A DNA stretch of 45,222 nucleotides from Lachnospiraceae bacterium (GCA_024684215.1 JAIKXH010000039.1:1-45222); one strand, 5' to 3'. Counted from the first letter of the stretch, positions 32,904-41,588 are shown. Notes: a model not told the origin generated them from the sequence alone. Made by a program: numbers and translations.

Positions 32904-34196
32904 TTATTTATAGTAGTCAAATGAATGACCATACATTCTAACAGTGTCACCGTCTGAAATACCCAGATTTTCAAGCTGTTCAAGCATGCCCTGATCCTTG
33001 AGGAAATCCTGGAAGAACTTAAATCCTTTTTCGGATTCAAGGTTTGTATATCCGAGCATTTTCTCAATTCTCGGACCTTCAATCACGTATTCACCGGTTT
33101 CATCATCATAATATACGGTATAGGGCTCATCACTGAGAGCAAGTTCAACCTCGGGATCAAATTCCTGCTCATAAGTAAGAGGTTCTCCACCAATGGTTTC
33201 GAGTTTAGCGCTAATAGCATATAAAAGCTCTTTTATACCCTGTCCCGTGACAGCACTTATAGCATATACCGGAATACCCTGTCCCTTTTCAAAGACTTCT
33301 CTTATCTTTTCTACAGGGTCTTCTCCATCTGCATAAATAGCATCTATTTTATTTGCAACAATGATCTGCGGCCTCTTGGCAACATCAGCATTGTATTTTT
33401 CAAGTTCATGATTAATGGCTTTAATATCCTCTATAGGATCTCTGCCCTCAGTACCGGCAGCATCTACTATATGGACCAAAAGCCTGGTTCTTTCAATATG
33501 TCTTAAGAATTCGTGTCCGAGTCCTATGCCCTCTGAGGCACCTTCTATAAGTCCGGGAATATCGGCAATAACAAACCCCTTCGCATCATCCATATCAACC
33601 ACACCTAAATTGGGATTAAGCGTAGTGAAATGATAATTTGCAATTTTGGGCCTTGCATTGGTTACTCTTGAAAGGAAAGTTGATTTACCTACATTGGGAA
33701 ATCCCACAAGTCCTACATCGGCAATAACTTTAAGTTCTAAGATAACTTCAAGTTCTTTGGCTTCCTGGCCGGGCTGCGCATACTTAGGAGCCTGCATGGT
33801 AGGTGTTGCATAATGCTGGTTGCCCTTTCCTCCGCGTCCGCCTTTTAAAATGACATATTCCTTGGTCTCTCCCGACATATCAACTATAACCTTACCGGAT
33901 ATAGCTTCCTTAACTACAGTACCCTGAGGAACCTTTAAAATAATATCTTCTCCGTCTTTTCCGCGGCAATTCTTTTTACCGCCTTCTTCGCCGTTTTGCG
34001 CCTTATATTTGCGTACATGACGAAAATCGACCAAAGTATTGAGGCCTTCATCAATTTTCAGTATAACATCACCACCGTGACCGCCGTCTCCTCCGTCCGG
34101 TCCACCGTTGGTAACGTATTTTTCTCGTCTAAAGGAAACGTGTCCGTCTCCGCCTTTTCCACTGATAATAACAATTTTAGCTCTGTCCGCAAACAT
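32904..34196 (-). CDS. obgE: GTPase Obg (ObgE/CgtA)
   Basis: This 430-residue GTPase acts in 50S assembly and the stringent response. It has a glycine-rich Obg fold (residues 1-158, with GGDGHVSFRREKYV and GGRGGKGNQHYATPT). The G domain follows, with P-loop GFPNVGKSTFL, G2/G3 IADIPGLIEGASEG and G4 NKID. The OCT domain (about 350-430) is present, as in other Firmicutes. An AGGAG ribosome binding site is in place. A terminator-like hairpin separates it from rpmA. Confidence 0.97.
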   Translation of the reverse strand: MFADRAKIVIISGKGGDGHVSFRREKYVTNGGPDGGDGGHGGDVILKIDEGLNTLVDFRHVRKYKAQNGEEGGKKNCRGKDGEDIILKVPQGTVVKEAISGKVIVDMSGETKEYVILKGGRGGKGNQHYATPTMQAPKYAQPGQEAKELEVILELKVIADVGLVGFPNVGKSTFLSRVTNARPKIANYHFTTLNPNLGVVDMDDAKGFVIADIPGLIEGASEGIGLGHEFLRHIERTRLLVHIVDAAGTEGRDPIEDIKAINHELEKYNADVAKRPQIIVANKIDAIYADGEDPVEKIREVFEKGQGIPVYAISAVTGQGIKELLYAISAKLETIGGEPLTYEQEFDPEVELALSDEPYTVYYDDETGEYVIEGPRIEKMLGYTNLESEKGFKFFQDFLKDQGMLEQLENLGISDGDTVRMYGHSFDYYK

Positions 34197-34226
34197 GATG
34201 TTAACTCCTTAAATAGCACAACCGGC

Positions 34227-34263
34227 AAAAAAAGACTCCAAACATTATTGAATGTCTGGAGCC
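34227..34263 (-). terminator. Terminator or attenuator between rpmA and obgE
   Basis: On the - strand, 34251-34263 pairs with 34234-34246 over 13 positions (two G-U) with a 4-base loop, followed by seven T. It would end most rplU-prp-rpmA transcripts and reduce obgE expression relative to ribosomal protein genes. Confidence 0.85.
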
Positions 34264-34273
34264 TTGTAATAAT

Positions 34274-34558
34274 TTACTGCTCTACGGGATAAACAGAAGC
34301 CTGCTTCTTGTCTCTGCCCTTTCTCTCGAAACGAAGTACTCCGTCAGTAAGTGCAAACAAAGTATCATCTCCGCCGATTCCAACATTCACACCGGGGTGA
34401 ATCTTAGTTCCGCGCTGTCTGTAGAGAATGTTTCCTGCCTTAACGAACTGTCCGTCAGCACGCTTAGCGCCAAGTCTCTTTGACTCGGAATCTCTACCGT
34501 TCTTGGTGGAACCAACACCCTTTTTATGAGCGAAAAACTGAAGGTTTAAATTCAGCAT
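34274..34558 (-). CDS. rpmA: 50S ribosomal protein L27 with cleavable N-terminal extension
   Basis: L27 reaches toward the peptidyl transferase centre. The 94-residue precursor has the Firmicutes-type extension MLNLNLQFF before [15 protein letters not shown]; the Prp protease cuts after F9 to expose the mature N-terminus. The body [20 protein letters not shown] is canonical. It follows prp by 4 bases, so protease and substrate are made from one mRNA. Confidence 0.97.
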   Translation of the reverse strand: MLNLNLQFFAHKKGVGSTKNGRDSESKRLGAKRADGQFVKAGNILYRQRGTKIHPGVNVGIGGDDTLFALTDGVLRFERKGRDKKQASVYPVEQ

Positions 34559-34562
34559 TTTA

Positions 34563-34904
34563 TTATACCTCCTTAAAGTTTACTGTTAAATTCTTACTGT
34601 ACTGTTTGGCATATTCGCTAAGTGATAATACATACGAATCAACCAACAAAACCGAAGATTCTTTAAGTTCAGATTCAAAAATGCATCTGATAAATCCGGT
34701 TTCTTCATTCTCAGTAACCGTAAGCTTCTCGCCTGCGATTTCCGATAATCCGTTAATAACATTTGCTGTCAATGCGGAAATAGCCGCACATAGGATATCA
34801 GGTTCGGTTTTTCCAAATCGCTTTTTGGCGAATCCTGCATGTCCAAAACAAGTAAATCCCTTGTATGATCCATGCCCATCTTTTTCAAAAGTGACTGTAG
34901 TCAT
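34563..34904 (-). CDS. prp: Ribosomal processing cysteine protease Prp
   Basis: Prp (formerly YsxB) removes the N-terminal extension of L27. The 113-residue protein has the catalytic histidine in FGHAGFA (H22) and cysteine in [10 protein letters not shown] (C39), followed by the conserved helix [13 protein letters not shown]. The substrate site is present in the adjacent rpmA. It lies between rplU (3-base gap) and rpmA, the standard Firmicutes arrangement. Confidence 0.95.
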   Translation of the reverse strand: MTTVTFEKDGHGSYKGFTCFGHAGFAKKRFGKTEPDILCAAISALTANVINGLSEIAGEKLTVTENEETGFIRCIFESELKESSVLLVDSYVLSLSEYAKQYSKNLTVNFKEV

Positions 34905-34907
34905 CTT

Positions 34908-35210
34908 TTAAGCCTCGATCTTGTCGATCTTAACCTGAGTGTAAGGCTGTCTGTGACCATTCTTCTTGTGATAGCCGGACTTTCTCTTATATCTGTAAAC
35001 AACAACCTTCTTACCGCGTCCCTGCTCTACTACGGTAGCAGAAACCTTAGCCTTGGCTGCGTCAGATCCGACAACAAGCTTTCCGTCACTTACTGCTAAT
35101 ACATCTAAAGAAACAGTATCACCTTCAGCTGCATCGATCTTCTCGATATTAACAAGATCGCCCTCTGAAACCTTATACTGTTTTCCGCCTGTTGCAATAA
35201 TTGCGTACAT
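34908..35210 (-). CDS. rplU: 50S ribosomal protein L21
   Basis: L21 binds 23S rRNA. The 100-residue product begins [14 protein letters not shown] and contains [24 protein letters not shown]-type residues, given as [18 protein letters not shown] start at codon ATG 35210 because AGGAGG is 10 bases upstream; the frame runs 21 bases further but that part is the leader. It is the first gene of rplU-prp-rpmA and has a strong promoter and a structured leader. Confidence 0.97.
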   Translation of the reverse strand: MYAIIATGGKQYKVSEGDLVNIEKIDAAEGDTVSLDVLAVSDGKLVVGSDAAKAKVSATVVEQGRGKKVVVYRYKRKSGYHKKNGHRQPYTQVKIDKIEA

Positions 35211-35355
35211 AAATAGGCACCTCCTTTTCATGATATGGCCATGAAGTATGCTTTCGGCCTGTTAAACGCTAACTACGGTGGTATCCTATAAAAGGACACA
35301 CTTCTACCTCATTAAGCGGCATACTCAAGTATCATAGCAGAGGTGCCTAATTATG
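35208..35355. repeat. 15-bp inverted repeat spanning the rplU control region
   Basis: CATAAATAGGCACCT (35208-35222, covering the rplU start codon and ribosome binding site) and AGGTGCCTAATTATG (35341-35355, inside the promoter) are reverse complements at 14 of 15 positions. One arm is upstream of the predicted transcript start. Confidence 0.7.
35211..35324 (-). promoter_or_regulatory. Structured leader of rplU (probable L21-type autoregulatory leader)
   Basis: The roughly 114-base 5' untranslated region folds on itself. AGTATGC near its start pairs with GCATACT near its end, enclosing smaller hairpins, and TTCATG/CATGAA forms a stem just before the AGGAGG site. Position, size and fold agree with the known ribosomal protein L21 leader class of Firmicutes. 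I could not run a covariance search. Confidence 0.6.
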
Positions 35356-35359
35356 TCAA
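35331..35359 (-). promoter_or_regulatory. Promoter of rplU-prp-rpmA
   Basis: TTGACA (35354-35359), 17-base spacer and TATGAT (35331-35336) on the - strand, close to consensus, with a start near 35324. Confidence 0.85.
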
Positions 35360-35417
35360 TCGATTTTTGTATATTTTCTATAAAAAAATCAGAATAAATA
35401 ATCGTAACTATATAAGT

Positions 35418-35446
35418 AAAAAGCTAAGTTGAATTAATTCTAACTT
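35418..35446 (-). terminator. Weak terminator after the cytidylate-kinase-like gene
   Basis: AAGTTAGAATT and AATTCAACTT (- strand) pair with one bulge, followed by GCTTTTT. The stem is AT-rich. Confidence 0.45.
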
Positions 35447-35465
35447 TTCTTAATCAAATTAGTTT

Positions 35466-36095
35466 CTAATTCTTCTTAAATGCCTCGAAATCTTCAACAT
35501 ACTGAGAAATAAGCTTTACGCATCCCTCAACTCCGAGTTTGCTGGAGTTAATGCAAAGATCATAGCTGTCGCTTCTTCCCCATTTTTTGGAAGTATAATA
35601 GTTATAATAACTCTGGCGCTGTTTATCCTTTTTCACCATCATATCACGGGCTTTTTTCTCATCTATATTAAAGCGCTCCATAATATGCTTAACTTTATAA
35701 TCGTCATCTCCGAAAATAAATAGTTTAACAGCATTAGGATTATCATTTAAAGCATAGTCCGCGCATCTTCCTACAATAACGCAAGGTCCTTCATCAGCGA
35801 TTTTCTTGATAGCATCAAATTGAGCCAAAAATACTTTATGGCTTATAGGCATATCAGAATAAGAAGCGGAATTATAACCAAAGGAATAAGTATCCATAAC
35901 AAGATTATAGAGGAAAGAATTAGTAGGTCTCTCGTCATGATTTTGGAGCATTTCCTCACAAAAGCCACTCTCTTTAGCTGCTCTTGTCAAAAGCTCCTTA
36001 TCATAAAAAGGAATACCTAAGTTTTCCGCAAGCTTTTCACCGATTTCTCTTCCTTCAGATCCAAACTGTCTGCCGATTGTAATTATAGTATTCAT
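35466..36095 (-). CDS. Cytidylate kinase-like family protein
   Basis: This 209-residue P-loop protein begins MNTIITIGRQFGSEGREIGEKLAENLGIPFYDKELL (shown as TIGRQFGSEGREIGEKLAE). The Walker A-like loop is GRQFGSEGREIG, where a normal cytidylate kinase has GPAGSGKST, and a later CVIVGRCADYAL resembles the strand before the base-binding site. This is the Cytidylate_kin2-type family, widespread in Clostridia and without a proven substrate. The lysine of the classic P-loop is absent, so kinase activity on CMP should not be assumed. Confidence 0.85.
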   Translation of the reverse strand: MNTIITIGRQFGSEGREIGEKLAENLGIPFYDKELLTRAAKESGFCEEMLQNHDERPTNSFLYNLVMDTYSFGYNSASYSDMPISHKVFLAQFDAIKKIADEGPCVIVGRCADYALNDNPNAVKLFIFGDDDYKVKHIMERFNIDEKKARDMMVKKDKQRQSYYNYYTSKKWGRSDSYDLCINSSKLGVEGCVKLISQYVEDFEAFKKN

Positions 36096-36221
36096 AAAAG
36101 CACCTGCCTTTCCGGGATAATAGTATTCCCGTGTTTGGTTATGCCATTATTATAATTTATTTTGCACAAATTTTCAATTAAAAATGAAAGTTTTTCGTGA
36201 AATTGATACAATTTATGCAAT

Positions 36222-37121
36222 TTACTTAAGTATTTCCAATAAATGAGTAAAATATTCGGGTAGCGGAGCGTCTGTTTCGATATACACTCCTGTTTTTGGA
36301 TGTACAAATCCGAGTATCTTGGCATGCAGACACTGTCCATTTAATTTAAAAGGAGATTTTATAGAACTGTATACATCATCACCCAAAAGCGGATGCCCTA
36401 TAGATGCCATATGGACCCTAATCTGATGAGTTCTGCCGGTTTCAAGCCTGCACTCTATATAAGTGTACTTTTCAAACCTTTTAAGTACTTTAACATGCGT
36501 AACCGCCTCTTTACCGCCATTTACAACAGCCATTTTTTTGCGGTCGTTAGGATTTCTGCCGATGGGTTTATCAATGACAAACTCATCCTCCTTTACATTT
36601 CCAAAACAAATGGCATGATAACGCCTGGTAATGGAATGTTCTTTAAGCTGCGCTGCTATACTGTTATGCGAAGCATCGTTTTTGCATGCGATTACAGATC
36701 CTGTGGTGTTCATATCGATACGATGAACAATTCCGGGCCTAAGGACACCGTTTATACCGGACAAAGACCCTTTGCAATGATACATTAAAGCATTTACCAA
36801 TGTGCCGGAATAATGCCCTGCTGCGGGATGCACAACCATATTCTTGGGTTTATTAACCACAATGACATCATCATCTTCGTAAAGTATGTCAAGAGGAATA
36901 TCTTCAGGCTGTATATCAGGCTCAGTAGCCTCGGGAATATCAAAATCAATTTCATCCCCTTCAGAAAGATTGTAGCTGGGCTTTACACTTTTCCCATTAA
37001 CAGTCACAAGTCCTTCTTTAATAAGCTTTGATATATATGATCTTGTAAGGTTTTGACAAAAAATGGGGAGGCATTTATCTATGCGTTCCCCATCCATTTC
37101 TTCTTCTACAATAATTTTCAT
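36222..37121 (-). CDS. 23S rRNA pseudouridine synthase, RluD-like
   Basis: This 299-residue enzyme has an S4 domain (about residues 10-75) and a RluA-type catalytic domain with GIVHRIDMNTTGSVI (catalytic Asp in HRID) and TGRTHQIRVHMASIGHPLLGD. It follows lspA with a one-base stop/start overlap (TAATG), the usual lspA-rluD pairing of Firmicutes (YlyB in B. subtilis). Likely targets are helix 69 uridines of 23S rRNA, by analogy only. Confidence 0.92.
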   Translation of the reverse strand: MKIIVEEEMDGERIDKCLPIFCQNLTRSYISKLIKEGLVTVNGKSVKPSYNLSEGDEIDFDIPEATEPDIQPEDIPLDILYEDDDVIVVNKPKNMVVHPAAGHYSGTLVNALMYHCKGSLSGINGVLRPGIVHRIDMNTTGSVIACKNDASHNSIAAQLKEHSITRRYHAICFGNVKEDEFVIDKPIGRNPNDRKKMAVVNGGKEAVTHVKVLKRFEKYTYIECRLETGRTHQIRVHMASIGHPLLGDDVYSSIKSPFKLNGQCLHAKILGFVHPKTGVYIETDAPLPEYFTHLLEILK

Positions 37122-37663
37122 TATTTATCCATATCTCTGTAGCGATTCTGCTTAAACTTAAGAAACTCTAAATCATTTTCCTTGTATACAAACAAAAACA
37201 TTATAAACAGTCCGATAACACCGATTACGACACAGCAATCGGCAAAGTTAAAAATAGGAAAATGAATAAGAACAAATGATATGAAATCCACTACATAATC
37301 AAGTCTGAAACGATCGATCATATTTCCTATTCCACCGGCAACAACCATAGCAAAGAAAACATTTGCAGGTATAAATTTCTTTTTAAGAGGAAGCTTAAAA
37401 AGAATAAAAACGATTAAAGCCATAAATATAAAGCCGACAAGTAAAATAAATATCTTTTGATTCTGGAGCATTCCGAAAGCGCTGCCCCTGTTTTCGAGAT
37501 AATCAAACTCAAGGACATTCGGAATAAGCACAAAAGCATCATTGCCCTTTAATTTGTTTACAACAATATTTTTGATAAACTGATCTGCAAATACCAAAAC
37601 AGCCAATATAATGCAGTCAATAATTATAATTAATTTTCTGGAATAATGATTGTTTTTTTCCAT
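37121..37663 (-). CDS. lspA: Lipoprotein signal peptidase (signal peptidase II)
   Basis: This aspartic protease in the membrane removes signal peptides from prolipoproteins. The 180-residue protein has four helices and the conserved boxes DQFIKNIVVNKL, ENRGSAFGML, GGIGNMIDRF and VVDFISF with FNFADCCVVIG. The two catalytic aspartates are in NMIDRF and FNFADC. I start at ATG 37663, preceded by TTGAGGAAAGAA; a TTG start 12 bases upstream would swallow the ribosome binding site, exactly as at parC. The C-terminal tail is basic. Confidence 0.95.
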   Translation of the reverse strand: MEKNNHYSRKLIIIIDCIILAVLVFADQFIKNIVVNKLKGNDAFVLIPNVLEFDYLENRGSAFGMLQNQKIFILLVGFIFMALIVFILFKLPLKKKFIPANVFFAMVVAGGIGNMIDRFRLDYVVDFISFVLIHFPIFNFADCCVVIGVIGLFIMFLFVYKENDLEFLKFKQNRYRDMDK

Positions 37664-37736
37664 TTCTTTCCTCAAACAAAACAGTTAAAATATTTTTAAA
37701 TTAAGCGTTAATTACTATATACAACAAACAAAGCAA

Positions 37737-38843
37737 TTAAATGCCGTTTTCTTCATCAAAATTTATCTCCGATAAAGCATCTAAAATCTCGGAATCAGTA
37801 ACTGTTGTATCAATAACAGCTTTTCCTATCTTTTTTAACAAAACAAATTTAATCTGTCCCGCATCCATCTTTTTATCGGATTTGGTAAGTTCCAGCACCT
37901 TTTTCATATCAAGCTTATCTATTGAAATAGGAAGATTAAAAGGAACGAACATATCTCTTATCTCATAATATTCATCCTTTGTGAGCATATCCTTTTTCCA
38001 TGAAATATAAGCGGCGCAAACGCTTCCCAAAGCTACACATTCCCCATGAAGAAGTTCAAAATTCATGAATTTTTCAATTGCATGACCAATGGTATGTCCG
38101 TAATTAAGAAGTGCTCTATCACCCTTTTCGGTAGGGTCCTTCTCTACAATAACTCTCTTAATATCACAGCTTCTGACAATCATCTCTTCAACTACCGCAG
38201 GATCCTTACCGCAGATTTCATAAAGATTGTCTATAAGCCAGGTATAAAAGAATTCATCACGAATAAGACCGTATTTCATAACTTCACCGAAGCCTGAAAA
38301 ATACTGCCTGTCGGGAAGCGTTTTAATGGTTGTCATATTCATATAAACAAGTCTCGGCATTTTAAATGCACCAACCATGTTTTTATATCCGTCAAAATCA
38401 ACGCCTGTTTTTCCGCCGATTGAACTGTCAACCTGAGCCAGTAAGGTAGTTGGAATCTGGATAAAATCAATACCCCTCAAATATGTAGCCGCAGCATAGC
38501 CGGTCATATCTCCGATAACACCGCCGCCTAAAGCAATCAAAACATCTTTTCTATCAAAGCGCTCTTCTATAAGAAATTTATACAATTCTTTGATATTATC
38601 CAAAGTCTTGTTTTCTTCACCGGAAGGAATAACAAACTTTACAGCTTTTGAAGCTACAGCTGAAACCATTTTAACTACAGAATCACCGTATAAAGGATCA
38701 ACGTTTGTATCGGTAACAATGCAAAACCTCTTACCCGATAGTTCCAAAGATGTTATTTCATCGTTAAGACCTTCAAAGGTATCAGTAAATACAATGTCAT
38801 AGCAGGGCTTTTTGTTGTAATTGACAGTCATTCTCTGTGACAT
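37737..38843 (-). CDS. aroB: 3-dehydroquinate synthase (AroB)
   Basis: AroB makes dehydroquinate, the second step of the shikimate pathway. The 368-residue protein has the NAD-binding GGGVIGDMTGYAAATYLRGI region (shown as GGGVIGDMTGYAAAT). It also has the conserved IPTTLLAQVDSSIGGKTGVD and metal ligands in LNYGHTIGHAIEK and HGECVALG. GGAG lies upstream of the ATG. No other shikimate genes are near; it stands between sepF and lspA. A terminator hairpin ends right before its ribosome binding site. Confidence 0.97.
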   Translation of the reverse strand: MSQRMTVNYNKKPCYDIVFTDTFEGLNDEITSLELSGKRFCIVTDTNVDPLYGDSVVKMVSAVASKAVKFVIPSGEENKTLDNIKELYKFLIEERFDRKDVLIALGGGVIGDMTGYAAATYLRGIDFIQIPTTLLAQVDSSIGGKTGVDFDGYKNMVGAFKMPRLVYMNMTTIKTLPDRQYFSGFGEVMKYGLIRDEFFYTWLIDNLYEICGKDPAVVEEMIVRSCDIKRVIVEKDPTEKGDRALLNYGHTIGHAIEKFMNFELLHGECVALGSVCAAYISWKKDMLTKDEYYEIRDMFVPFNLPISIDKLDMKKVLELTKSDKKMDAGQIKFVLLKKIGKAVIDTTVTDSEILDALSEINFDEENGI

Positions 38844-38854
38844 AATAAATCTCC

Positions 38855-38887
38855 AAAAAATGAGAACTTCCTTTTAGGAAGCTCTCA
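38855..38887 (-). terminator. Terminator between sepF and aroB
   Basis: A 12-pair stem (38876-38887 with 38861-38872) is perfect on the - strand when one G-U is counted; on the + strand that pair would be A-C. A 3-base loop and six T complete it. Confidence 0.8.
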
Positions 38888-38919
38888 TAGAATCGACCTA
38901 TATAAAATAAGTATAATGA

Positions 38920-39426
38920 TTAATTCTCAAAATCCTTTGCACCCATTCCGATACCGGAATCAGTGGTAGCTCCTGAAATATAAACAGCTTCGGGAGTGAT
39001 AACAAATACAAATTTTGAGATAGATTCAAAGTGAGCTTTAAGCGAATAACAAACACCGGTAACAAAATCAACAATTCTTTGAGCAAGAGCGCTGTTAATA
39101 CCCTCTAAATTAAGAACTACGCTTCTGCCTTCCAAAAGAGCATCAGCAATCTGAAGAGCTTCCTCAAAAGTAGTGGGCTTAATAACACAGACTTCCATAT
39201 TATTCATGTTTGTTCCTTTCTTTGAACTTGTATTCTTACCGGACATAGGAGATAAAAAGCTTCTGGTCTTTTTCTCACCATCGTTAAAATCTCCGGAAGC
39301 GGAATCAGATTTGCGAGATGACTTAGGCGCTACATCGTCATAATCTTCATATTCGTCATAATCATCATAATCTTCATCTTCATTGTTCATTTTAAAAGCA
39401 TTAATAATACTATCGAACTTACCCAT
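38920..39426 (-). CDS. sepF: Cell division protein SepF
   Basis: SepF anchors FtsZ to the membrane and shapes the septum. The 168-residue protein starts MGKFDSIINAFKMN, an amphipathic membrane-targeting helix, followed by an acidic Asp/Tyr/Glu-rich tract (about residues 17-34) and a linker. The SepF domain is at 80-160 (EVCVIKPTTFEEALQIADAL, VVLNLEGINSALAQRIVDFVTG). ATG 39426 follows TTGGAGGACAAG. It lies after yggS, the standard order of the division cluster. Confidence 0.95.
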   Translation of the reverse strand: MGKFDSIINAFKMNNEDEDYDDYDEYEDYDDVAPKSSRKSDSASGDFNDGEKKTRSFLSPMSGKNTSSKKGTNMNNMEVCVIKPTTFEEALQIADALLEGRSVVLNLEGINSALAQRIVDFVTGVCYSLKAHFESISKFVFVITPEAVYISGATTDSGIGMGAKDFEN

Positions 39427-39454
39427 CTTGTCCTCCAAAAATATATTTTACCGG

Positions 39455-40147
39455 TTAATTGTTGTAATTTCTCTCTCCGAAAATACCGGTTCCGACTCTT
39501 ACATAAGTAGCCCCCTCTGAAACAGCGACCTCGTAATCACCCGTCATTCCCATTGACAATTCACCCATAGAAATATTATCTGTGTTTTCGGCGTTCATGT
39601 CAACAAGCAATTGCTTTAAAGCGCTAAAATATCTTCTGTTTTCTTCGGGATTTTCCGTATAAGGTGCTACAGTCATGAGTCCCTTGATACAAATCCCGGG
39701 TAAAGAAGCTGCAGCTTTAACAAGTTCTCGGCTTTCATTAAGGCTTCCACCCCATTTGCTCTCTTCTCCGGAAGCATTAACCTCAATAAGAATATTTGAG
39801 ACAACACCGGCTTTAACCGATTCTTTACTTATCTCCTCTGCCAGCCTCAAAGAATCTACACTGTGTATCAAATAAACCTTACCAACGATGTATTTAACTT
39901 TGTTTCGCTGAAGATGTCCTATCATATGCCATCTGATATCATTTGGCATCTCGGGAATCTTTGTTATAAGCTCCTGTACATGATTTTCGCCAAAATCCCG
40001 GGCTCCCGCTTCATATGCTTCCTTAAGCATCTCCAAAGGCTTCGTCTTACTTACCGCAATAAGCGTAACCTCCTTCGGATCACGGCCGGCCCCCGTCGCG
40101 GCGTTATTTACTTTTTCAAGTACATTTTTATAATTTTCAGCTATCAT
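39455..40147 (-). CDS. PLP homeostasis protein, YggS family
   Basis: This 230-residue protein binds pyridoxal phosphate and balances vitamin B6 and amino acid pools (YlmE in B. subtilis). Recognisable parts are TLIAVSKTKPLEMLKEAYEAG with the PLP lysine in SKTK, DFGENHVQEL, WHMIGHLQRNKVKYIV, and the C-terminal LSMGMTGDYEVAVSEGATYVRVGTGIFG (in two parts: LSMGMTGDYEVAV and TYVRVGTGIFG). I start at ATG 40147, one base after the stop of the upstream gene. An upstream extension would overlap that gene by 57 bases. Confidence 0.93.
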   Translation of the reverse strand: MIAENYKNVLEKVNNAATGAGRDPKEVTLIAVSKTKPLEMLKEAYEAGARDFGENHVQELITKIPEMPNDIRWHMIGHLQRNKVKYIVGKVYLIHSVDSLRLAEEISKESVKAGVVSNILIEVNASGEESKWGGSLNESRELVKAAASLPGICIKGLMTVAPYTENPEENRRYFSALKQLLVDMNAENTDNISMGELSMGMTGDYEVAVSEGATYVRVGTGIFGERNYNN

Positions 40148-40148
40148 T

Positions 40149-41561
40149 TTACTTAGACTGACTGATGAACTGATCGTCTGATACATTGTCCGCATCCAGT
40201 GCAATATAGTCGTAATATCTCAGACCATATGCAGAATTGGATTTAACGATCGCATATTCATCATTTTGATAAAGAATCGTTATTTCTTTAAAGTCAGCAT
40301 ATCCTTTATTTATATTATAAACACCGATAAGTGAGCCCTTATCTTTAACTACAAAAGTGGTCTCATCACTGCCAAACAAAATATCTCCGGAGCTTAATAT
40401 AGAGTCGTCGACATAGTAAACACCGAGCTTTTCATCATAAGAGTACACCTCAAGGCTCACGGCACTCTTTGTCTTAGATCCGTCCTCACCGTATACCTGC
40501 ATCAAGACGGTATATGTATTATTGGCATTTTCGGTTACATAATCTTCATCAATCAGGAAAAACTCTTTTTCAGCTATAGAGCTTATAGGAATCTTAAGAC
40601 CGGTTTCGTCCCCGAGTTCCAGCTCAATATCCAAAAATCTCTCATTTACAAAAGTTATAAGAGAATTGGTAAATGAAAGACATAAATAATATCCGTCTTC
40701 ATTGTCCATAAGGGAAACTTTTCCCCAGCTTTCATATTGATTTTTTAGGAACTTGACCTTAATATAATCCTCGTTTAAAAGCTCTTCTCCCAAATCCTTA
40801 TCAATAGGAATAACCACGGACCAGTCTTCTCCAAGGTTAATCTTGTATACACTCTCATCGGCCCCACGAAGTTCATTTGACAAAAGCTGAGTTCTCTGAT
40901 AATCCTTCTCTTTAAACACATCCTTTGTAACCATCTCGGGGAGCATGCCTTCATAGCCGTCATACCAGTATGAAATAATGCCGGTATTTCCCGCATATAT
41001 ATATTTCAAACTGACCGCTTTAGTCGAATCCGAAGCCTGAGCCATATTATTTAAAAGCTTGGTATTAGAGAGCTTAAGTACGGTGTTTTTAAGAGAATAT
41101 TTGAAATTATAAATCTCACCGAAATCAGCAGGATTATAACCGTGAACAAAATTGATGATATCTGTTCTGAATTCAGAAAGCTCTTTATCGGTAAGAGAAT
41201 TCTCGCCCAAAGACAAAGACTCGATATACTCATTCAAAGTACCGGTCTCATCAACCGTGTAAACAAGGTCACCAACGGCAATACGCTGTCCTTCTCTTGC
41301 AAGATAATTGACATATCCGGGTGTTGTGTTGTTTACAAGTATTTCATCCCTTAAAACAACTCCTCTGTATATAGTACTGCTCGCAAGGGCACCTTGAGTA
41401 ACCTCATATCTGACAGTATGAGTCTTTCTAAGATATATAATGCCCACGATTATCACATATACCAGGATAAGGCAAAACAATATAAGAGTAATATTTACTT
41501 GTCTTTTCTTTTTAAAACGAAATATATTGTTTTCGCTGTTTTCGTTATTATTGGTAGCCAA
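40149..41561 (-). CDS. HlyD-like membrane-anchored protein in the division cluster
   Basis: This 470-residue protein has a basic cytoplasmic start, one membrane helix near residues 24-43 (ITLILFCLILVYVIIVGIIY) and a large outside part. Residues 50-108 (TIYRGVVLRDEILVNNTTPGYVNYLAREGQRIAVGDLVYTVD, i.e. GVVLRDEILVNN plus GYVNYLAREGQRIAVGDLVY) resemble the barrel-sandwich hybrid of HlyD-type adaptor proteins. No partner transporter is nearby. It sits directly before yggS and sepF, so a role at the envelope or septum is a reasonable guess. The only usable start seems to be TTG 41561; no ATG or GTG fits the N-terminus. Confidence 0.75.
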   Translation of the reverse strand: MATNNNENSENNIFRFKKKRQVNITLILFCLILVYVIIVGIIYLRKTHTVRYEVTQGALASSTIYRGVVLRDEILVNNTTPGYVNYLAREGQRIAVGDLVYTVDETGTLNEYIESLSLGENSLTDKELSEFRTDIINFVHGYNPADFGEIYNFKYSLKNTVLKLSNTKLLNNMAQASDSTKAVSLKYIYAGNTGIISYWYDGYEGMLPEMVTKDVFKEKDYQRTQLLSNELRGADESVYKINLGEDWSVVIPIDKDLGEELLNEDYIKVKFLKNQYESWGKVSLMDNEDGYYLCLSFTNSLITFVNERFLDIELELGDETGLKIPISSIAEKEFFLIDEDYVTENANNTYTVLMQVYGEDGSKTKSAVSLEVYSYDEKLGVYYVDDSILSSGDILFGSDETTFVVKDKGSLIGVYNINKGYADFKEITILYQNDEYAIVKSNSAYGLRYYDYIALDADNVSDDQFISQSK

Positions 41562-41588
41562 TGTACTAAAACCCGCTTAAATAATATT

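Noticed and set aside
36096-36221. Riboswitch upstream of the kinase-like gene
   Set aside because: Only a short imperfect hairpin (around GGGAATAC...TCCCGG) is visible. No known aptamer signature is recognisable.
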